From positions 23,264 through 87,263 of the forward strand of contig NZ_VSST01000027.1 in NCBI RefSeq assembly GCF_019402665.1: 64,000 nucleotides of DNA, in the 5' to 3' direction. Source of the stretch: Bradyrhizobium canariense (GTDB taxonomy: Bacteria; Pseudomonadota; Alphaproteobacteria; Rhizobiales; Xanthobacteraceae). Position numbers and translations under genes: made by a program. Position 1 is the first letter of the stretch; the number at the start of each line of letters is the position of its first letter. Shown piece after piece: positions 55,854 through 64,000 of this stretch. The notes under the pieces were generated by a model that worked only from the letters and a program-made list of their open reading frames with translations, searched no databases and was not told the origin of the DNA.

Positions 55854-56796
55854 GTTCGGTGTCCTCTCCCTGCAGATGCAGGATCCCCACGGGGAATGAG
55901 ACGGCTTTGGCACTCGTCATGGGTTCTATCGTGTAGGAGCCGTGCGCTTCGGCCTTTTTTGCCTGTACGACAGCGACGGTAAGAGCTTGATAGGAGCTTT
56001 TCGTCGTCGCCTTCATATATCCGGGCGCGGCGGGTGCCGGCCCATGGAAATGGAGCAGATAGTCCTCCATCGCTCGCCGGACGCCGACAGCGCTCGCGTT
56101 CAGCGTCCCAGCTGTGGCGTGCGATGAGCCCTGCATTGCCAAATCAATAAAGGTGCGAACAACCGTGTCTGCATCTGCTGCTAGGTGGAGCGGGTGGGCG
56201 GCTACCGGAAATTTGTCTCGAACGAGATGGGTTGACCCGCCACGCTCCTTCGCTTCGCGCTTTTCTAACGCAAGCAAGCCGTCACGCGTCAGCGCGAAAT
56301 GAGCGAATTTGCCCTGTGTTGTTCGCTCCACGAAACGCGCATTCGTCATGAGGCGGAGGATACGGCTGAGATTTGCATCTCTCAGAGACAACCTCTTTGC
56401 GATCGCTGCCTTTTCCATCTGGCCCGACGTTGTGTCGCGGAGTAACGCAAGTATTGCGACGACGTGCTGACGATGCATGACCTCGTCCGGACGCGCGAGC
56501 TTCGAGGTATTGATCGACATCTGCAGAAGGTCGTAGAATGCTCTGAAGCGCTCCGCATAGGCAGCATTCCTTGGTCCGAGTGTTGCGCTCATCCGACGCA
56601 AGATATCGAACCATTCCCGCAGCTCAGGGTCACGCCGACGGCTTTCAAGGGCGTTCCAAACCCACGCCCCGAGTGTTGCATAGAGGCGCTCCAAGCTTCT
56701 TTCGGAGCCCTCTTTGAGGAGGTCCGAAATGACACGCCGTGCCTCGCTCGCCGTCGCTTCGCCCGTCTCTATCTTTTCCAATGCTACGTCCGACAT
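55843..56796 (-). CDS. Winged-helix (MarR-like) protein, unknown family
   Basis: A 317-residue soluble protein. An all-helical N-terminal part (EARRVISDLLKEGSERSLER, WFDILRRMSATLGPRNAAYA) precedes a winged-helix domain at about 105-180: HVVAILALLRDTTSGQMEKA, AIAKRLSLRDANLSRILRLM, TNARFVERTTQGKFAHFALT. The C-terminal third has no recognised fold. It follows the nitrilase-fold gene by 84 bases and overlaps the next small gene. It could be the operon's regulator or a protein-interaction module. Confidence 0.68.
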   Translation of the reverse strand: MSDVALEKIETGEATASEARRVISDLLKEGSERSLERLYATLGAWVWNALESRRRDPELREWFDILRRMSATLGPRNAAYAERFRAFYDLLQMSINTSKLARPDEVMHRQHVVAILALLRDTTSGQMEKAAIAKRLSLRDANLSRILRLMTNARFVERTTQGKFAHFALTRDGLLALEKREAKERGGSTHLVRDKFPVAAHPLHLAADADTVVRTFIDLAMQGSSHATAGTLNASAVGVRRAMEDYLLHFHGPAPAAPGYMKATTKSSYQALTVAVVQAKKAEAHGSYTIEPMTSAKAVSFPVGILHLQGEDTEHVE

Positions 56797-56880
56797 GGGC
56801 TAGCCCTACACCACAACCATTAAGAACGTTTTACAACGATTTACTCTGATTTTAGTCCCCGAATCTAGGTGTCAAGGGCC

Positions 56881-58387
56881 TCATTTGTAGGCAGCCCAAA
56901 CGCTTTTTTGACCGAGTTCCTCGAGGGAAACCGCGCTGGGTTCCTTCAGAAGCGGTAGGATGCTACCTATTCTGTGATCTTTGAGCGCTGTTTGGGTCGG
57001 ATGCTGCACCACGAAGCTACGGGTGCCGAACCGCACCTCAACCTGAGCCGCAGTGATCTGGTGGCCGTGCATCGTGCGGTCGTTTCCCATCGAGGGGACA
57101 AGCATCACGTCCACATCGAGTTCGCTGAAGGGTGTCTCGCAGACGTCACAGAAATCCAGGCAAATGGCGATCCCAATCAAAGCGCCTTCGGTTGCCAGGA
57201 CACATACGCGGTCACCCGCAGCGATGTTTTCCGTTCCCCAACCATCGTCCGCGTACGGGCGATCTTGTCGTAGATCAGGCGCTCCTCTCCATAGCCGTTG
57301 TAGATCCGGGCTCGGTTGACGATCCCACGGTCGGTTGTCTCGTGCCAGGTCCCTGGAATCAGAATTTCGGGAGCTTCCAGCTCGTCCGTAATGTCGCGAT
57401 CTCGAACGAGCTTGAGGATCTTCTCGCGCAATTCCGGCGAGACGGTTAACTCGGGCCACACAATCGCGATGCAGTTCTCCTTCAGAGCCTGACTGATCTG
57501 CTGAGAAATCGTGTCCTCAGCTAACGGCACCTCAATGCCCGAGATGATGAAGCGCTTATCGCCCTCTGTTGAACAGAACTCTGGCTCGAGCTCTAGTGGC
57601 TTGAACAGGCAAGCGCCCATCTTCCATTCGCTCACATCCGGTGCGGTACTATGCAATGTGCGAGTATCCACGACCTGGACAGGATAGCCCTGTATCACTG
57701 AGGGCAAGATCCGATGAAAGAGCAGGCCTCGTTTTGAGTAGGCCTGCAGCCTTCGAGCCGGACGCAATGCGCTCACGCCCTGCCGCGGAATGAACCAACA
57801 TCTAAGCTGCTCGACGTGCCACTCACTCGGCGCGATCGGCCAATGAGACCGCCGATCAGCAAGCGCACGATCGAGTTCCCGTATCAGGCCGCCCATTCTT
57901 ACGGCCGCGAGTTCAGGCGTCTCATCGGACAGCGACCAAGAGAGATGGCCATCTCCTATTGCGCCGGTGAAGCTCTCTCGTGCGTCCTCGATTCGCTTTT
58001 CTGTAAGATTTCGGTAGGCCTTGTGCACGCTTCCCGGAGCATTCCGAAACAGCGTATCGAGCTCGATCAGAGCTTTCCTGAGATCATCCCGACTGGCCTT
58101 CGTGACTAGCTCCTGCCGCGCGGCAAGCTCCCGCGCCTCCTTCTTCCAGGCATCAAAAACTGACGTTTCGGCTCGGCTGTCCACGCGCCCAGGCAAAATT
58201 TTCGTCCCAATCACCACCACCAATATATTCCATCGATAGGCGTGCGCCGACGATTTTGCAATCGGCCCGACCAGTTGCTCACACTTGTCGGCCGGTGCCG
58301 AGCCGCCACAAGTGACTCGCTTTCGCAGAAGTGTACGACCGCAGTGAAAATCTGCGCAAAACCGAGTGGGGACAACGAAAAGCTGCA
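56881..58387 (-). pseudogene. Nitrilase-fold (carbon-nitrogen hydrolase) protein with N-terminal extension, frameshifted
   Basis: A large protein whose C-terminal half is a nitrilase superfamily domain. The catalytic Glu is in CIAIVWPELTVSPELREKIL, the Lys in EERLIYDKIART and the Cys in IGIAICLDFCDVCETPFSEL. A frameshift near 57250 separates the Glu-Lys part from the Cys part (YADDGWGTENIAAGDRVCVL resumes in the other frame). The N-terminal half from ATG 58387 is not recognised and is rich in charged helices (FDAWKKEARELAARQELVTK, DLRKALIELDTLFR). Nitrilase domains cleave amides or nitriles or act in peptide release. It heads the minus operon and is divergent from the exported-protein operon, 94 bases away. 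Confidence 0.8.
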
Positions 58388-58481
58388 TTGTTGTCACGAT
58401 GCTATTGACGAACCCATGCGGACTGTTTTTCAATGCACGGGAGATCCGCGGGTGCTCAGGCACGCGGACGGGGGCGTTCAT

Positions 58482-59564
58482 ATGGGGATATTCAGCCGAG
58501 CCGCGGCTGGCATTGGCATCTGCCTTGCCGTGGGCGGGTGCACCAGCCTGTATCATATTCATGACCCGCAGACAGGTGTGATCACGGTGGGTGAGCTGCC
58601 GTACTTTCTCAAGTCGATCAGGTGTGAGGTCGTGACTTTCTACCAGCTCGAACGCGAGAGGCGAAAGGAATACCTGAAGATCTACAAGAGGCGGCCTGAA
58701 GAGGCGTTCGATAGGTACGCTCATTTCGACATCGACCCCTTCCTGTACGGCACATTCTTTCTGGAGTTGAAGGTGACCGATACCGGCGGGCTCGGATCCG
58801 GTACAGCATTCGACTACAAAAGGATTCTGAGCGTGAGCAGTAATGACGTGACCCATGTGGGCCCCACTGCTTCAGCCCAGGATACCTATGACCTGATCTG
58901 GTCATTTCTGATGAAGCAGAACGCGCAGCTAGCGTCCGATACGGCGCCGGCGCCGGCGGATCCAGCAAGGTATGAGCGTGGCTGCTATCGAGGAGCGCCT
59001 GCGGACCTGATCGAACTCGAGGGCCTCGCCGAGCATAAGTATCCGGACCGCGCCGCCTACAAGCGCATCATTGTCGATGCATCCAAGCCGCTCGCAGCTT
59101 GGTTACGGGACAACGCGATCCTCATAGCCGCCAACAATCTCACGCCGGCCATGCCTTCGGAGAGCGCGGAGCCGGCGCAAATGACGTACACGTTTTCAGT
59201 CCAGGTTACTGGCGGCGTCGAGGCAAAATACTCTCTCACCTCGTCGCGCTGGACGCCTGCTGCAGTCCAGGCGTCGGCCTCCGCTCAGCAATTCAGTAAT
59301 CTCGGAATCTACATCAACGGTCCGAATGCCGTCCTTGCTAACGGAGCCAAATCCGGGTCCGCCGGCTATGCGGACAAAACGCCGCCGCTTGGATCAAAGG
59401 ACAATCCAATTTACACGGCACCCTCGCCGGGAGGAGAAAAGTCGCAGGAATTCCCGGGAGCAGCCGGGTCCACCGGGCGCCGTACGGGCGCTGGGCCTCG
59501 GACAAATGGTTTCATTGTGGCGCCAGTGCCTGTGTTCCCGCCGACCCCTACACCGACGCAGTAG
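58482..59564 (+). CDS. Lipoprotein of unknown function
   Basis: A 360-residue exported lipoprotein. From ATG 58482 (GGGGG upstream) comes a signal with lipobox: AAAGIGICLAVGGCTSLYHI, cysteine 20 being the acylated residue. The mature part has folded regions (YFLKSIRCEVVTFYQLERER, MTYTFSVQVTGGVEAKYSLT) and a low-complexity end rich in glycine, proline and threonine (PVPVFPPTPTPTQ). No family recognised. The gene is 4 bases before the metalloprotease gene and is the first of a four-gene operon. Confidence 0.8.
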   Translation: MGIFSRAAAGIGICLAVGGCTSLYHIHDPQTGVITVGELPYFLKSIRCEVVTFYQLERERRKEYLKIYKRRPEEAFDRYAHFDIDPFLYGTFFLELKVTDTGGLGSGTAFDYKRILSVSSNDVTHVGPTASAQDTYDLIWSFLMKQNAQLASDTAPAPADPARYERGCYRGAPADLIELEGLAEHKYPDRAAYKRIIVDASKPLAAWLRDNAILIAANNLTPAMPSESAEPAQMTYTFSVQVTGGVEAKYSLTSSRWTPAAVQASASAQQFSNLGIYINGPNAVLANGAKSGSAGYADKTPPLGSKDNPIYTAPSPGGEKSQEFPGAAGSTGRRTGAGPRTNGFIVAPVPVFPPTPTPTQ

Positions 59565-59568
59565 GAAA

Positions 59569-60243
59569 ATGTTTCGCCTGTGGCCGCCCAGACTCGTTCT
59601 GTTGCTCGTCCTCTTGTTCTGCTGGGGGGCGAACGCTCAACCTGCGCTTCCTTCGGGAGTCTCCGAAATGGAATTGTACGGCACGGTCATTCGCGGCTCG
59701 AAATGGGACATCAAAGAGATACCGGTCTGCTGGGAAAACCTGCAGCCGAAGGATCAAAAGTATGCCGATCTTGTTCGAAAAGCGGTTGCGGAAACGTGGG
59801 AGACTGCGGCGCAAGGTGGCGTGCGGTTTTCGAAGACCTGGCCGTCCTGTACCGACGGCGCGCCGGGTGTGCACGTGCGAGTCTCTGATGAGGGTGCCCA
59901 CACCGACGTCGTCGGCAAGTATCTCGACCGCAAGCCATCGGGCATGACTCTCAATTTCAGTTTCGATCATTGGAGCAAGGGCTGTCGAAATAGACGCGAG
60001 TTCTGCATTCGTGCGGTTGCAGTCCACGAGTTCGGACATGCTCTTGGTTTCACCCATGAACAGAACCGCGACGATGCGCCGGAGCAGTGCCGCAACGAGA
60101 AAGCTTCTGGCTCGGTCGGCGATTATAAAGTCACCAAGTACGACCCCAATTCCATAATGAACTATTGTAATCCAGCATGGAACGGAAACGGACAGCTCAG
60201 CCCTCTCGATATCGCCGCTGTCAGGACATTCTATCCCTCCTGA
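59569..60243 (+). CDS. Secreted zinc metalloprotease (matrixin/astacin-like)
   Basis: A 224-residue secreted metzincin-type protease. A signal peptide (RLVLLLVLLFCWGANAQPAL) is followed by the zinc-binding motif H-E-x2-H-x2-G-x2-H: IRAVAVHEFGHALGFTHEQN. The later DPNSIMNYCNPAWNG contains the Met-turn methionine of metzincins. The catalytic domain starts near WDIKEIPVCWENLQPKDQKY. Start ATG 59569 lies 4 bases after the lipoprotein stop. Its last 67 bases overlap the start of the next gene in another frame. Confidence 0.88.
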   Translation: MFRLWPPRLVLLLVLLFCWGANAQPALPSGVSEMELYGTVIRGSKWDIKEIPVCWENLQPKDQKYADLVRKAVAETWETAAQGGVRFSKTWPSCTDGAPGVHVRVSDEGAHTDVVGKYLDRKPSGMTLNFSFDHWSKGCRNRREFCIRAVAVHEFGHALGFTHEQNRDDAPEQCRNEKASGSVGDYKVTKYDPNSIMNYCNPAWNGNGQLSPLDIAAVRTFYPS

Positions 60244-61418
60244 CACTCGGCCCTTTGGTATTCATGGGCGCTCCCGCGCAGGCGGATCGTGCGGCAGTGC
60301 AAATTGCTGCGCGTTACAACGTCAGGACGGTTCACGTCCAGTTCGTTGGCGTGATGTACAACGACAAGCAGGAAGTCGGCGGCGGCTCCGGGCTGCTCAT
60401 CGGCGACAGCCTCGTGCTGACCAACAGCCATGTGATCGGACGCGAGGAGAACTATAAGAGCTTCGAAGTCAATGCCCGTCTCGGGTCGCGCAATGCGAAC
60501 CCGATCAAAGTCACTGCGGTTCATCGCGACGATGCCAGAGACTTGGCTCTTCTCGAGCTGTCGCAGTCCGCCGGAAACAGCGGAGGCGCCTCTCGTTGTC
60601 CGATGCCCGTGATCGATGACAACCAGCAAGCCCCGATGGGGACTCAGCTTTATCTGCTCGGTTATCCGCTCGATCTGGATCTGAGCATATCGAGCGGTCT
60701 GATAAGCAACCAGACTAGCCCGAACGGTCGCTGGCAAACGAACACGGTCATGAACGTCGGCAACAGCGGCGGCCCCGCATTCAACGAGTTCGGCGCCCTG
60801 CTGGGGATCGCAGTTGGCGGCATCGTCAAGTGGAACGAGGCGGATGTTTTTGGCGTCAACTTCATCATTCCCGCCACCGTGATTACTGCAAGCCCCCTGT
60901 ACAGCATGATCGCGGCCATTCCGCAGCCGTCTGTTTGCTGGACCAAGTGGGTCGAGACAACGATCTCGTTTGAGAACTGGACCAAACTGAATTCCACGCA
61001 TGTGCAGACGCAAGCCAATGCCGGCGTGAAGATCCCCGAAATCCTCTCCGGAGCGATCCATACGCTTCTGCCCGAAGACCGCCGCCTCATCGTGAACGTC
61101 CCGGTGTCGCAGCTCGTCGACCCGAAGCTGATCGAGCGGGCGTATACGGTGGACAAAACCAAGGACGATCACCCGGTCGTATTTGCGGAGCATTCGGCGG
61201 ACTACGCCGAGACTTTCCCTGCTGAGCCCGGCTACCGCATCACAGGGTGCACGTGGCACGTTGAGACCGCCAATGGTGCCAGCAATATCGGTTGCGCGAT
61301 CAACGGCGGCGGGGCGGAGGTTCGCTTCACCTACAAGCTTACCAGCGGACCTGCTGTCGACAGGTATCGCGGATGGCTGGGCGCTACGGTCAACGTTTCC
61401 CAAACCCTTGCAAAGTAG
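60177..61418 (+). CDS. Secreted trypsin-like serine protease
   Basis: A 413-residue exported protease with a trypsin fold. A signal peptide (DILSLLTLGPLVFMGAPAQA) follows a basic head. The triad is readable: His in LVLTNSHVIGR, Asp in DDARDLALLELS, Ser in TVMNVGNSGGPAFNEFG, with the substrate-pocket segment DVFGVNFIIPATVI. After about residue 250 comes a second domain of unknown type (SFENWTKLNSTHVQTQANAG, TGCTWHVETANGASNIGCAI with a possible disulphide). Start at ATG 60177 overlaps the upstream metalloprotease gene by 67 bases, an unusually long overlap, but it gives a sensible signal sequence. Confidence 0.87.
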   Translation: MERKRTAQPSRYRRCQDILSLLTLGPLVFMGAPAQADRAAVQIAARYNVRTVHVQFVGVMYNDKQEVGGGSGLLIGDSLVLTNSHVIGREENYKSFEVNARLGSRNANPIKVTAVHRDDARDLALLELSQSAGNSGGASRCPMPVIDDNQQAPMGTQLYLLGYPLDLDLSISSGLISNQTSPNGRWQTNTVMNVGNSGGPAFNEFGALLGIAVGGIVKWNEADVFGVNFIIPATVITASPLYSMIAAIPQPSVCWTKWVETTISFENWTKLNSTHVQTQANAGVKIPEILSGAIHTLLPEDRRLIVNVPVSQLVDPKLIERAYTVDKTKDDHPVVFAEHSADYAETFPAEPGYRITGCTWHVETANGASNIGCAINGGGAEVRFTYKLTSGPAVDRYRGWLGATVNVSQTLAK

Positions 61419-61429
61419 GTAGCTGATCG

Positions 61430-62776
61430 ATGGTCATGCTCGTCTTGCCAATTCGAGGTTCGAACCGGTTGCATCGGCTCGGCCACGCGTTCCAGCAGCT
61501 TCGAACAGTGCTCATTGTCTTGTTTTGCGCGCTCGCGACCGGTTGCGCCCACCAGGGTCCGGCCTCGCAGCAGGCCAACCGGCATATACAGAAGGCGCCC
61601 CAGAAACATGAGAGCGCGTTCAAGAAATACGGCTATCGCTATGGCCCCGGGTACTACCACCATGTCCGGCACTATCATGCCTATCGGCCGTGGCGACGGA
61701 CAACCGGTGAGGCGAGCGAGGAGGCGCCTCCCGACAAACGCAGCACCGGAGCCGCGGTGGTGGTCAATAGATCTGTGATTAAGGGGTTGGTACCCGTCTA
61801 CTTCGCCACCAATCGCGTGGTGACCGGTGGGTCCGGTCTGGAATTGACCCAGATCTCCTATAGTCGTGCGGCCACCAACACATTTGGCTGCGTGACGGTT
61901 AGCATTCCCATCGTTCACAAGATGGGAGAAGTCGAAACGCCGAAGACAAGCTGGTTCGGGATGCGCAAGGAGGCGGAGGCCGATGGAAAGCACTTCCGAA
62001 TCCAGAAGCTCGATCGTCTTTCTCGTGAGGAGTTTGCTTCCGCTATCGCAAATCCGGCCGACAGCCTGATGCTCTTTGTGCACGGCTACAACGTTGCCTT
62101 TTCGGACGCAGCCTTCAAGGCGGCTCAAATTGCTTTCGACGCGAACTACAAAGGCCGTGTCATGATGTACTCCTGGCCGTCCAAGGGCGGAGTGAAGGAC
62201 TATGACTACGATCGGGAGAGTGCTTTGTACGCTCCGGATGGCTTGTTCGATCTCCTCCAGCTCATTAAAACGGCGGGCAAAGTGTCACGGATTATCGTGA
62301 TTGCGCATAGTCTGGGCAGCGAGGTGGTTTTGGGCGCCTTGCAGCAAGCCGCGCTGAGCCAGACGGCGCTCGGGATTACTGAATTGATTTTTGCGGCCCC
62401 GGACGTGGATCGCGACATTTATCTTCAGCGCGCGAGCCAAATCAAGGCAGCGGCGGGCGCGGTGACGCTATACGCGTCCTCGACGGATCTCGCGTTGCTC
62501 GCCTCCATGGAGAAAGCGCAATCCACGTCGCGAATGGGGTTCGTAACCAAGAGCGGGCCAACTCTCGTGCCCGGTATCGAAACGGTCGATGTTTCTGCTG
62601 TGGGAAGCGAAATGTTTGCTCTAAATCACAGTACGTACTCAACCAGCCGCGCGGTTCTCGATGACATAGGCCGGATCATCTCGTCTTCGACGCATCTTAA
62701 ACCCCCGCAGCGGACGCCGACCCTGCGATCGATGCCCGACGATTCGAATACGACTTATTGGATGTATCCATATTAA
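61430..62776 (+). CDS. DUF900-type alpha/beta hydrolase lipoprotein
   Basis: A 448-residue exported lipoprotein. Signal with lipobox is LIVLFCALATGCAHQ. A low-complexity tyrosine/histidine-rich stretch (YGPGYYHHVRHYHAYRPWRR) precedes the DUF900 hydrolase: GLVPVYFATNRVVTG, MLFVHGYNVAFSDAAFKAAQ, MMYSWPSKGGVKDYDYDRES, nucleophile elbow IIVIAHSLGSEVVLGALQ, FAAPDVDRDIYLQRA (Asp) and a late NHSTYSTS (His). This family contains esterases on the outer side of the inner or outer membrane. Starts 11 bases after the protease stop, last in the operon. Confidence 0.9.
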   Translation: MVMLVLPIRGSNRLHRLGHAFQQLRTVLIVLFCALATGCAHQGPASQQANRHIQKAPQKHESAFKKYGYRYGPGYYHHVRHYHAYRPWRRTTGEASEEAPPDKRSTGAAVVVNRSVIKGLVPVYFATNRVVTGGSGLELTQISYSRAATNTFGCVTVSIPIVHKMGEVETPKTSWFGMRKEAEADGKHFRIQKLDRLSREEFASAIANPADSLMLFVHGYNVAFSDAAFKAAQIAFDANYKGRVMMYSWPSKGGVKDYDYDRESALYAPDGLFDLLQLIKTAGKVSRIIVIAHSLGSEVVLGALQQAALSQTALGITELIFAAPDVDRDIYLQRASQIKAAAGAVTLYASSTDLALLASMEKAQSTSRMGFVTKSGPTLVPGIETVDVSAVGSEMFALNHSTYSTSRAVLDDIGRIISSSTHLKPPQRTPTLRSMPDDSNTTYWMYPY

Positions 62777-62897
62777 GAATCGCTCTTCGGCTGTTTGCAG
62801 AGTTGTGGGCCACAAACCTGGCAGATGTGTGCGCGTTCAACGCGAAAATGAAAACGCACGGAGGCGAAAACTGATTGATTGTACGGCGGATGTGGTT

Positions 62898-62940
62898 TCT
62901 CAATCAGCGGGTCCCAGGTTCGAGTCTGGTGCGCCCATCA
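62898..62940 (+). tRNA. 3' part of a tRNA gene (possibly tRNA-Lys), degenerate
   Basis: ATCAGCGGGTCCCAGGTTCG continues as AGTCTGGTGCGCCCATCA: an anticodon-stem end, variable region, T-arm with GGTTCGAGTC loop and an acceptor strand GCGCCCA. One T-stem base seems missing and CCA is TCA. The 5' half is absent. Genomic islands that integrate into tRNA genes leave such 3' copies at their ends, so it is a candidate attachment-site scar. The amino-acid identity is tentative. Confidence 0.5.
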
Positions 62941-62949
62941 AAATAACGG

Positions 62950-63060
62950 GTGTCCAGACCGGAGACATAGGTACAGGTCGTACCTAAGACATGGGTGACA
63001 ACCTCGTGCCGAACGGGTTGTCGAGGGGTTTCAAAGTCGTTTACTCCAAAGTCGATCCAG
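62950..63060. repeat. Remnant of an IS481-family end, similar to the element at 63.25 kb
   Basis: GCCGAACGGGTTGTCGAG at 63008 also occurs at 63295, where it belongs to the transposase tail region. The stretch GGAGACATAGGTACAGGTCG with a TGACA end at 62996-63000 looks like the terminus. It is a short duplicate of the adjacent element's end. Confidence 0.5.
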
Positions 63061-63123
63061 TTTGAGGCCGCTGGTCAGCGATCTGCTGTGTTCCGGCGAG
63101 ACGCATCTATGGCCTGGCCATTG

Positions 63124-63211
63124 TTGCTTGGCTCGCGCTGTCGCCGTCAACCCCGCGCGTGCCGCGCCCCTGTGGGCTTCGGGGGTTGACCGCGACAGCG
63201 GAGCCAAGCAA
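63124..63211. repeat. Long near-perfect inverted repeat
   Basis: The left arm begins TTGCTTGGCTCGCGCTGTCG (63124-63154), the right arm GGGGTTGACCGCGACAGCGG (63182-63211); their ~30 bases pair with one mismatch and one bulge across a 27-base spacer. It sits between the IS481 relic and the IS481 transposase tail. It could be the end-to-end junction of a small mobile unit or a strong transcription terminator. Confidence 0.7.
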
Positions 63212-63251
63212 AGGGCCTGCCATGCCAAGAATGCACGAGAGCGCGTCGCGC

Positions 63252-64000
63252 TCAGGGCGCTGCGGTGGCAGCTGAGACATCGGTGATGGGCGGGCCGAAC
63301 GGGTTGTCGAGCGGCTGCAAGGTTTTCTGCTCCAGATCGAAGTAACCGAGATCGTAGTGCATGAAGCTGACGAGCCAAATGCCCTCGTCGACCTCCTTGA
63401 TGCCGAGCTTCTGACCGGCCAGCACGGTTGAGATGTTGATCTTCTTGCGATGCAGGCAGAGCCGCCCGCAAGCGGTGACGACAATGTCGCGGTCGTGGAA
63501 GGGGTAAGTCAGTTCGGGCAGGCCGTCATAGACGCGCGTTGAAGCGGTGTAGAGCTCGGCGGGGCACTTCATGCCGAGCGCCTCATGGGGCCGCTCGGTG
63601 TTGAATTCGTGCACGAAGGCATCGAAGCGTTCCTGCTGCTGCAGGCTGTTGAAGCCTGGCGGGCGGGTCGCTTCCTTTTTGAGGGTGAGGTGCATGCGCT
63701 CGTGCCGGCCGTTCTGCTGCGGACGGCCCGGCTTGATGCGCTCAATGGCAATGCCGAGCCGGAGCCACCAGACCGAAAGCTTCGACAGATTGAACAAGGC
63801 GTTGGGGCTGGCAAAGGGCACGCCGTTGTCGGAGCGAATGGCCAGTGGCAGGCCGCGCTCGTGGAACAAGCGCTCGAAGGCGGTTATGGCGGGGTCTTCG
63901 CGCGTCGAGTCGAGCGCCTCGCTCAGCAACAGGAAGCGCGAGGCGTGATCGCTGACCGTCAAGGGAAAGCAGTAGCGTAACCCTACGCGGTAGGCCGCAG
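63252..64000 (-). CDS. IS481 family transposase, partial (N-terminus beyond the window)
   Basis: The last ~248 residues of an integrase-core transposase. The frame is open to the window edge (VGLRYCFPLTVSDHASRFLL). The DDE core is visible in LTVSDHASRFLL (first Asp), LPLAIRSDNGVPFASPNA (second Asp) and KPGRPQQNGRHERMHLTLKK (Glu). The C-terminal part FDAFVHEFNTERPHEALGMK and YTASTRVYDGLPELTYPFHD is typical of IS481. The N-terminal helix-turn-helix part must lie beyond position 64000. Confidence 0.9.
   Translation of the reverse strand, partial: AAYRVGLRYCFPLTVSDHASRFLLLSEALDSTREDPAITAFERLFHERGLPLAIRSDNGVPFASPNALFNLSKLSVWWLRLGIAIERIKPGRPQQNGRHERMHLTLKKEATRPPGFNSLQQQERFDAFVHEFNTERPHEALGMKCPAELYTASTRVYDGLPELTYPFHDRDIVVTACGRLCLHRKKINISTVLAGQKLGIKEVDEGIWLVSFMHYDLGYFDLEQKTLQPLDNPFGPPITDVSAATAAP

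Noticed and set aside
60231..61403. 390-codon minus-strand frame opposite the trypsin-like protease gene
   Set aside because: Shadow of a confident gene; composition unnatural (Arg, His, Asp rich) and no motif.

Overview
The window reads as part of the symbiosis island of a Bradyrhizobium-like alphaproteobacterium. The evidence is a nitrogen-fixation block (nifH, nifQ, a nifV relic, nifW, fixB, fixC, fixX) with recognisable NifA/sigma-54 promoters, an alphaproteobacterial two-domain porin, a very high density of insertion sequences of different ages, and many accessory genes broken by frameshifts. The genus is inferred from gene content and family resemblance, not from a marker gene.

Layout. 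0-12.6 kb: an aspartate-aminotransferase-like gene on the minus strand, then a plus-strand uptake and catabolism-like block: MalK/UgpC-type ATPase, two permeases, a broken solute-binding protein, a PLP aminotransferase, a broken sarcosine-oxidase-type flavoenzyme, an alkaline-phosphatase-superfamily hydrolase, an intact solute-binding protein, a MetE-like protein without its zinc ligands and an alpha/beta hydrolase. 12.9-19.6 kb: an IS110 copy, an IS91/integrase relic cut by an IS66 element, itself cut by a second IS66 element with an 8-bp target duplication. 20.1-21.8 kb: porin and terminator. 22.3-24.3 kb: relics of two tyrosine recombinases and an IS66 tail.

24.5-35.4 kb holds the most unusual locus: a seven-gene minus-strand operon (aminotransferase, nucleotidyltransferase, CDP-alcohol phosphatidyltransferase, second aminotransferase, GNAT acetyltransferase, methyltransferase, aspartoacylase-type deacylase) divergent from a PEP-mutase-type gene and a frameshifted glycerophosphodiester phosphodiesterase. 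I read it as a candidate phosphonate biosynthesis cluster whose product may be activated with a nucleotide and attached to a lipid or polyol. The 2-12.6 kb block carries a paralogous aminotransferase and phospho-hydrolase chemistry and could be its uptake/catabolic counterpart, in the manner of rhizopines; this is a hypothesis.

36-39.5 kb: a permease relic, an IS701-type element with CTAG duplications, a PIN-domain protein, and a peroxiredoxin with its own -24/-12 promoter divergent from nifH. 39.8-46.7 kb: the nif/fix block. 47-53 kb: a NifA/sigma-54-promoted CbiM-type metal transporter gene, a secreted nuclease homologue, a guanidine exporter under a guanidine-II riboswitch, and a radical-SAM protein missing one cluster cysteine. 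54.1-62.8 kb: a possible undescribed module: a 51-residue membrane peptide coupled to a response regulator, a four-gene minus operon (frameshifted nitrilase-fold protein, winged-helix protein, two small proteins), and a divergent operon of four exported proteins (lipoprotein, zinc metalloprotease, trypsin-like protease, DUF900 esterase lipoprotein). The end holds the 3' part of a tRNA gene (possible attachment site) followed by IS481-family sequence.

All calls are by eye from sequence; no homology search was run.
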